From Acidimicrobiia bacterium (GTDB taxonomy: Bacteria > Actinomycetota > Acidimicrobiia > Acidimicrobiales > SKKL01), in the NCBI GenBank assembly GCA_016649895.1, contig JAENWR010000017.1, forward strand, positions 1-45,912: a stretch of 45,912 nucleotides of DNA, read 5' to 3'. Below, in pieces: positions 42,905 to 45,912 of the stretch (positions are counted from its first letter, which is position 1; every line of letters starts with the position of its first letter). Made by a program: the position numbers and the translations under genes. Under the pieces are notes generated by a model. The model was not told the DNA's origin. It did not search any database and was given only the letters and a program-made list of their open reading frames with translations.

Positions 42905-43672
42905 GTGACCAGCGCCGCCGACTTCGAGTTCCTGGACCACCCTGGTCCGCTCGCGTTCGCCCACCGCGGTGGCGCCGGCGACTGGCCGGAGAACACGATG
43001 CCCGCCTTCGAGAGCGCGGTGGCGCTCGGCTTCCGCTACGTCGAGACCGACGTGCACGCCACCGCCGACGGGGTGCTGGTGGCGTTCCACGACGAGGCCC
43101 TCGATCGGGTCACCGATCGATCGGGCCTGATCGGCGAGCTCCCGTGGTCCGAGGTCCGGATGGCGCGGGTGGCCGGGCGCGAGCCGATCCCCCTGATGGA
43201 GGACATCATCACCACCTGGCCCCACCTCCGGGTGAACATCGATCCGAAGCACGACTCGGCGGTCGGACCGCTGGTCGACCTCATCGGCCGCACCGGTTCG
43301 GTCGACCGGGTGTGCATCGGGTCGTTCTCCGACCGACGCCTCGACCGGATCCGCGAGGCCATGGGGCCACGTCTGTGCACCTCGATCGGTCCCCGCGGCA
43401 TCGCGACGCTGAAGGCAGCTGGCTACCGGCTCCCCGTGCGGTTGCCCGCTCCGTGCGCCCAGGTGCCGGTCTCCACCCGTGGCGTCGTCGTCACCGATGC
43501 CCGACTGGTGGCGGCGGCCCACCGGCTCGACATGCAGGTGCACGTGTGGACCATCGACGACCCCATCGAGATGCACCGACTCCTCGACCTCGGCGTCGAC
43601 GGGATCATGACCGACCGCCCGGCCGTGCTGCGCGAGGTCCTCGAGGCGAGGGGCCAGTGGCCGACAACCTGA
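42905..43672 (+). CDS. Glycerophosphodiester phosphodiesterase
   Basis: 255 residues of the GDPD family. His20 (AHRGGAG), ENTMPAF, Glu47/Asp49 (VETDVHATADG), His62 (FHDE) and Lys115 (IDPKHD) make the active-site set. VHVWTIDDPIEMHRLLDLG and DGIMTDRPAVL are the typical C-terminal strands. It cleaves glycerophosphodiesters to glycerol-3-phosphate and an alcohol. No signal peptide, so cytosolic. GTG start 13 bases after the synthetase. Its end overlaps the next gene by 16 bases. Confidence 0.93.
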   Translation: MTSAADFEFLDHPGPLAFAHRGGAGDWPENTMPAFESAVALGFRYVETDVHATADGVLVAFHDEALDRVTDRSGLIGELPWSEVRMARVAGREPIPLMEDIITTWPHLRVNIDPKHDSAVGPLVDLIGRTGSVDRVCIGSFSDRRLDRIREAMGPRLCTSIGPRGIATLKAAGYRLPVRLPAPCAQVPVSTRGVVVTDARLVAAAHRLDMQVHVWTIDDPIEMHRLLDLGVDGIMTDRPAVLREVLEARGQWPTT

Positions 43673-44523
43673 ACGAGCTCGTCGGACGCTCGCACCAGCT
43701 CGAAGCACTGCGCGCCGCCTTCGCCGCCACGCACTCGGCCACTTCGCAACTCGTCGTCATCGAGGGCCAGGCAGGGGTCGGGAAGTCGACCCTCGTGCGC
43801 GCCTTCCTCGCCGAGCTCGATCCGCGCACTCGGATCCTGCGGGCGAGCGGCGCCGACGCCGAACGCCACCTCGACTTCGGCGTGGTCGAGCAGCTCTACG
43901 CCGAGGCAGCCGCCCTCGGGTTGCGCCGCGACCTGCCGTTCGGGCGCGCCGGCTCACGCCCCGACGCGCTCGAGGTCGGCGCCGCGCTCCTCGAGCTCGC
44001 CCGCGCCGCCGGGGACGACCCCGTCGTGGTCGTCGTGGACGATGCCCAGTGGTCGGACCCGCCATCGCTCCAGGCGATCGCATTCGTCCTGCGCCGCCTG
44101 CGGGACCGCCCCATCCTCGGCGTGGTGGTCCACCGACCCGACGCGCCGGTCCTCGCCCCCATACACCGGCTCTGCCACGATGCTCGCGGCGAGTGGATCC
44201 ACGTCCCGACGATGTCGGCGCCCGAGCTCGGCGACCTGGTTCGGCTCCGAGCCGGAGTCACGCTCTCGCGCTTCGCACTCGAGCGCCTCCATGCCCACAC
44301 GCTCGGCAGCCCTCTCCAGGCGGCCGCATTGGCCGACGAGCTCGATGTCGCAGAGCTGGAAGCTGGCTTCGGACCTCTCCCCGCTCCTCGGTCCTACGCC
44401 ACATTGGTGCTGAACCGGCTGGCCGACTCCGCACCTGAGGTGGAGCGGCTGGTCGCCGCGGTGGCCGTCGTCGGCCGTGCCACCACCGTCGCCGCCCTCC
44501 AGCGGATGTTGGGTGAGGGCTGA
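43657..44523 (+). CDS. LuxR-type AAA_16 ATPase, N-terminal part, broken by frameshift
   Basis: 288 residues from the GTG at 43657. Walker A GQAGVGKST is at 37-45 and Walker B VVVVDDAQWSD near 125-134, in the arrangement of large ATP-dependent LuxR (MalT/LAL-like) regulators: VGRSHQLEALRAAF at the start, DFGVVEQLYAE, and HAHTLGSPLQAAALAD. The frame stops at 44521-44523 just after LQRMLGEG, where family members continue with a conserved helical segment. That segment appears in another frame from 44520. Family members are normally 800-1000 residues with a C-terminal LuxR helix-turn-helix. Genuine frameshift, programmed shift or sequencing error cannot be separated here. Confidence 0.8.
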   Translation: MADNLNELVGRSHQLEALRAAFAATHSATSQLVVIEGQAGVGKSTLVRAFLAELDPRTRILRASGADAERHLDFGVVEQLYAEAAALGLRRDLPFGRAGSRPDALEVGAALLELARAAGDDPVVVVVDDAQWSDPPSLQAIAFVLRRLRDRPILGVVVHRPDAPVLAPIHRLCHDARGEWIHVPTMSAPELGDLVRLRAGVTLSRFALERLHAHTLGSPLQAAALADELDVAELEAGFGPLPAPRSYATLVLNRLADSAPEVERLVAAVAVVGRATTVAALQRMLGEG

Positions 44524-44570
44524 CGGCGGCACTCGACGAGGCGATCGGTCGTGGCCTCCTCGCCACCAGC

Positions 44571-45521
44571 GTGCGGGCCGGCGTCTCGGTGATCGATGTC
44601 GGACACCCGCTCCAGCGGGCCGCGGTCCTGTTCGACCTCGCTCCCGGCCGAGCCGCGGAGCTGCACCTCCGCGCCGCCGAGATCGCCGATGACCCCGCGC
44701 AACGGATGCTGCACCACCTGGCTGCGACGCTCGGGCACGACCCCGACCTCGGTCGTCGGGCCGTGGCGTTCGCCGACGAGCGGCTGGCGGACGGGTGGGA
44801 GTTGTCGGCCATCGAGCTACTCACTCGCGCTGCTGGCATCCTGGATGAACCGCTGGAACGGGCCGATGCCCTCCTTCGCGCCGCCGATGCGTCACTCGGC
44901 ATCGGTGACGAGGCCTCGGCCCGCGAGCTGCTCGGGCGGGTCGGCCCGCCCACCGGCGCGTCGCTCGACACCTTCGTCCGAGGGCAACTGGCGTTCGTCG
45001 AGGGGCGTGCCGTCGAGGCCCGCCGGCTGCTCGAGCAGGTCTGGGAGGAGGAACCCGACTCGCCCATCGGGGTGCGGGCTGCCGGTCTCGTCGCCACGGT
45101 CGCTGCCAACCATGCCGACGCCGAGCTGTCGCTCATCTGGTCGAGACGGGCGCTCGCCGCGGGCGGCTCCACGAGCCCCGATCTCGGCCACGCCGTGTCG
45201 ATGCTGGCGTCGGCATGGGCGCTGCGCGGCGAGATCGAGGCTGGCCTCGCTGAGGTATCGCAGTGGGTGGCGCGAGTTCGGGGCCAACGTGCCGAGGCCG
45301 ACGCCCGTTTGGCGCAGGGCACGAACACGGCGCGTTCGATGTCGGCTTCGACCAGGAGCGGGAGGATCTCGCCGGGTGTGATCTGGGTGCCGTTGGACAG
45401 CTCGCAGATGCGGCCCGTCAGGGTGGGGTGGTCGACGTGCACGGTCACGAGCGGTATTGGTTTGCGGGCGCCTTGGGGCATGGCGGCGGAGCGTCGTGCC
45501 ATCTCGATCAACGCGTCGTAG
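44571..45521 (+). pseudogene. Second fragment of the LuxR-type ATPase gene, fused at its 3' end to foreign sequence
   Basis: Open from 44517, first start codon GTG 44571. Homology-like content continues directly from the first fragment: TAALDEAIGRGLLAT just before the start, then VGHPLQRAAVLFDLAPGRAAEL, repeated helices (LADGWELSAIELLTRAAGIL, RRLLEQVWEEEPDSPIGVRAAG) as in the TPR-like middle of LAL regulators. From about 45300 the frame turns into the complement of a DUF222 protein and the residues look random, so the real gene is cut there. No helix-turn-helix is present. Confidence 0.65.
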
Positions 45522-45912
45522 CGGCGCTGCGCCGCGGACCGCCACAGGTCGGCTTGAGAGGCGGCGTCGCCCAACCGGCTGCGGGCGTCAGCCCAATCGG
45601 CTTCCCACAGTTCGTGTTCGATGCGGCGCAGGGCTTCGGAGAAGATGGCGAACCCGATGGGTTCGAACTCGGCGTCGTCGGGTGCCGCCCAGTGCATCCA
45701 GTGGTTCACCAGCTTCACGAAATCGGCAGGGTGCGGCTCGACAGCGCGGGCGACGAGCCACTCCTCGTCGGTGGCGAAGTGGTCCGGGACCTTTCCTGCC
45801 GCCTTGCCCAACAACATGACGTGGCGCGACGAGAGACGACCGGCGGTGTGGGCGGCGTCGACCAGTTCCATGGTGCGGAGCTGGCGGCCCCGGCGCACCA
45901 CCGCCGCACACT
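45300..45912 (-). pseudogene. DUF222 (13E12-type) protein fragment, cut at both ends
   Basis: The minus frame is open from the right edge. It shows the DUF222 pattern: VRRGRQLRTMELVDAAHTAG, RLSSRHVMLLGKAAGKVP, EEWLVARAVEP, FVKLVNHWMHWAAPDDAE, WRSAAQRRYDALIEMAR, and PLVTVHVDHPTLTGR with ITPGEILPLLVEADIERAVF. Full members continue into an HNH endonuclease domain. Here homology is lost just after VPCAKR, near 45300, and the frame runs on into the complement of the LuxR-type gene (to 44258) without meaning. The N-terminus lies beyond the window. Confidence 0.75.

Noticed and set aside
45300-45912. Intact HNH restriction-type endonuclease
   Set aside because: Only the DUF222 part is present; the HNH domain is missing because the sequence changes identity near 45300.

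Overview
The window is high-GC DNA from an actinobacterium, most likely a member of the Acidimicrobiia or a close relative (inference from gene content; no rRNA or tRNA gene is present to confirm it). Actinobacterial hallmarks are a MarP-type membrane serine protease, an MsiK/UgpC-type general sugar ABC ATPase, DUF3151, a large transaldolase, a DUF222 (13E12-type) fragment, GTG starts at about half the genes and frequent 4-bp stop/start overlaps. At least twelve genes have a TANNNT-like -10 box ending exactly 6 or 7 bases before the start codon, which is the layout of leaderless promoters and was used to choose several starts. The window is almost fully coding, has no gap over 300 bases without a gene, and is mostly chromosomal housekeeping. 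Both edges cut a gene.

Layout. 1-7.4 kb (minus): a truncated PAS-GGDEF protein, a sugar ABC ATPase, MarP, a translationally coupled tRNA T-loop modification cassette (ttuB-ttuA-trmI), three small membrane or basic proteins and a LON-domain protein. 7.5-8.8 kb (plus): an MFS exporter. 8.9-13.1 kb (minus): TetR regulator, split ADP-forming acyl-CoA ligase (ATP-grasp subunit, then CoA-binding subunit) and a DD-carboxypeptidase. 13.3-21.0 kb (plus): nagA, a small unknown plus a FIST protein, then transketolase, transaldolase, 6-phosphogluconolactonase and a LOG-family nucleotide hydrolase. 21.0-25.3 kb (minus): glycolate oxidase genes glcD-glcE-glcF, a coiled-coil protein and a small P-loop kinase-like protein.

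25.3-28.0 kb (plus): a compact three-gene unit of a Cys-rich protein, a McrB-like AAA+ ATPase and a McrC/DUF2357-like protein with no visible nuclease motif. This is the best candidate for an undescribed system. 28.0-33.0 kb: TypA/BipA, a CLC channel with CBS domains, a tiny charged protein, and a TSUP permease with DUF1634 partner. 33.0-38.6 kb (minus): RNase D, rhodanese, MobA, flavin reductase, DUF3151, an alpha/beta hydrolase and an atypical pyruvate kinase. 38.6-40.0 kb (plus): a histidine phosphatase and a DUF433/DUF5615 toxin-antitoxin pair. 40.0-43.7 kb: acyl-CoA dehydrogenase, acyl-CoA synthetase and a glycerophosphodiesterase.

The last 2.3 kb are damaged. A LuxR-type AAA ATPase gene is interrupted by a frameshift near 44515 and then ends, near 45.3 kb, in sequence that on the other strand encodes a truncated DUF222 protein. 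This is either a real recombination junction at a repetitive gene family or an assembly chimera.
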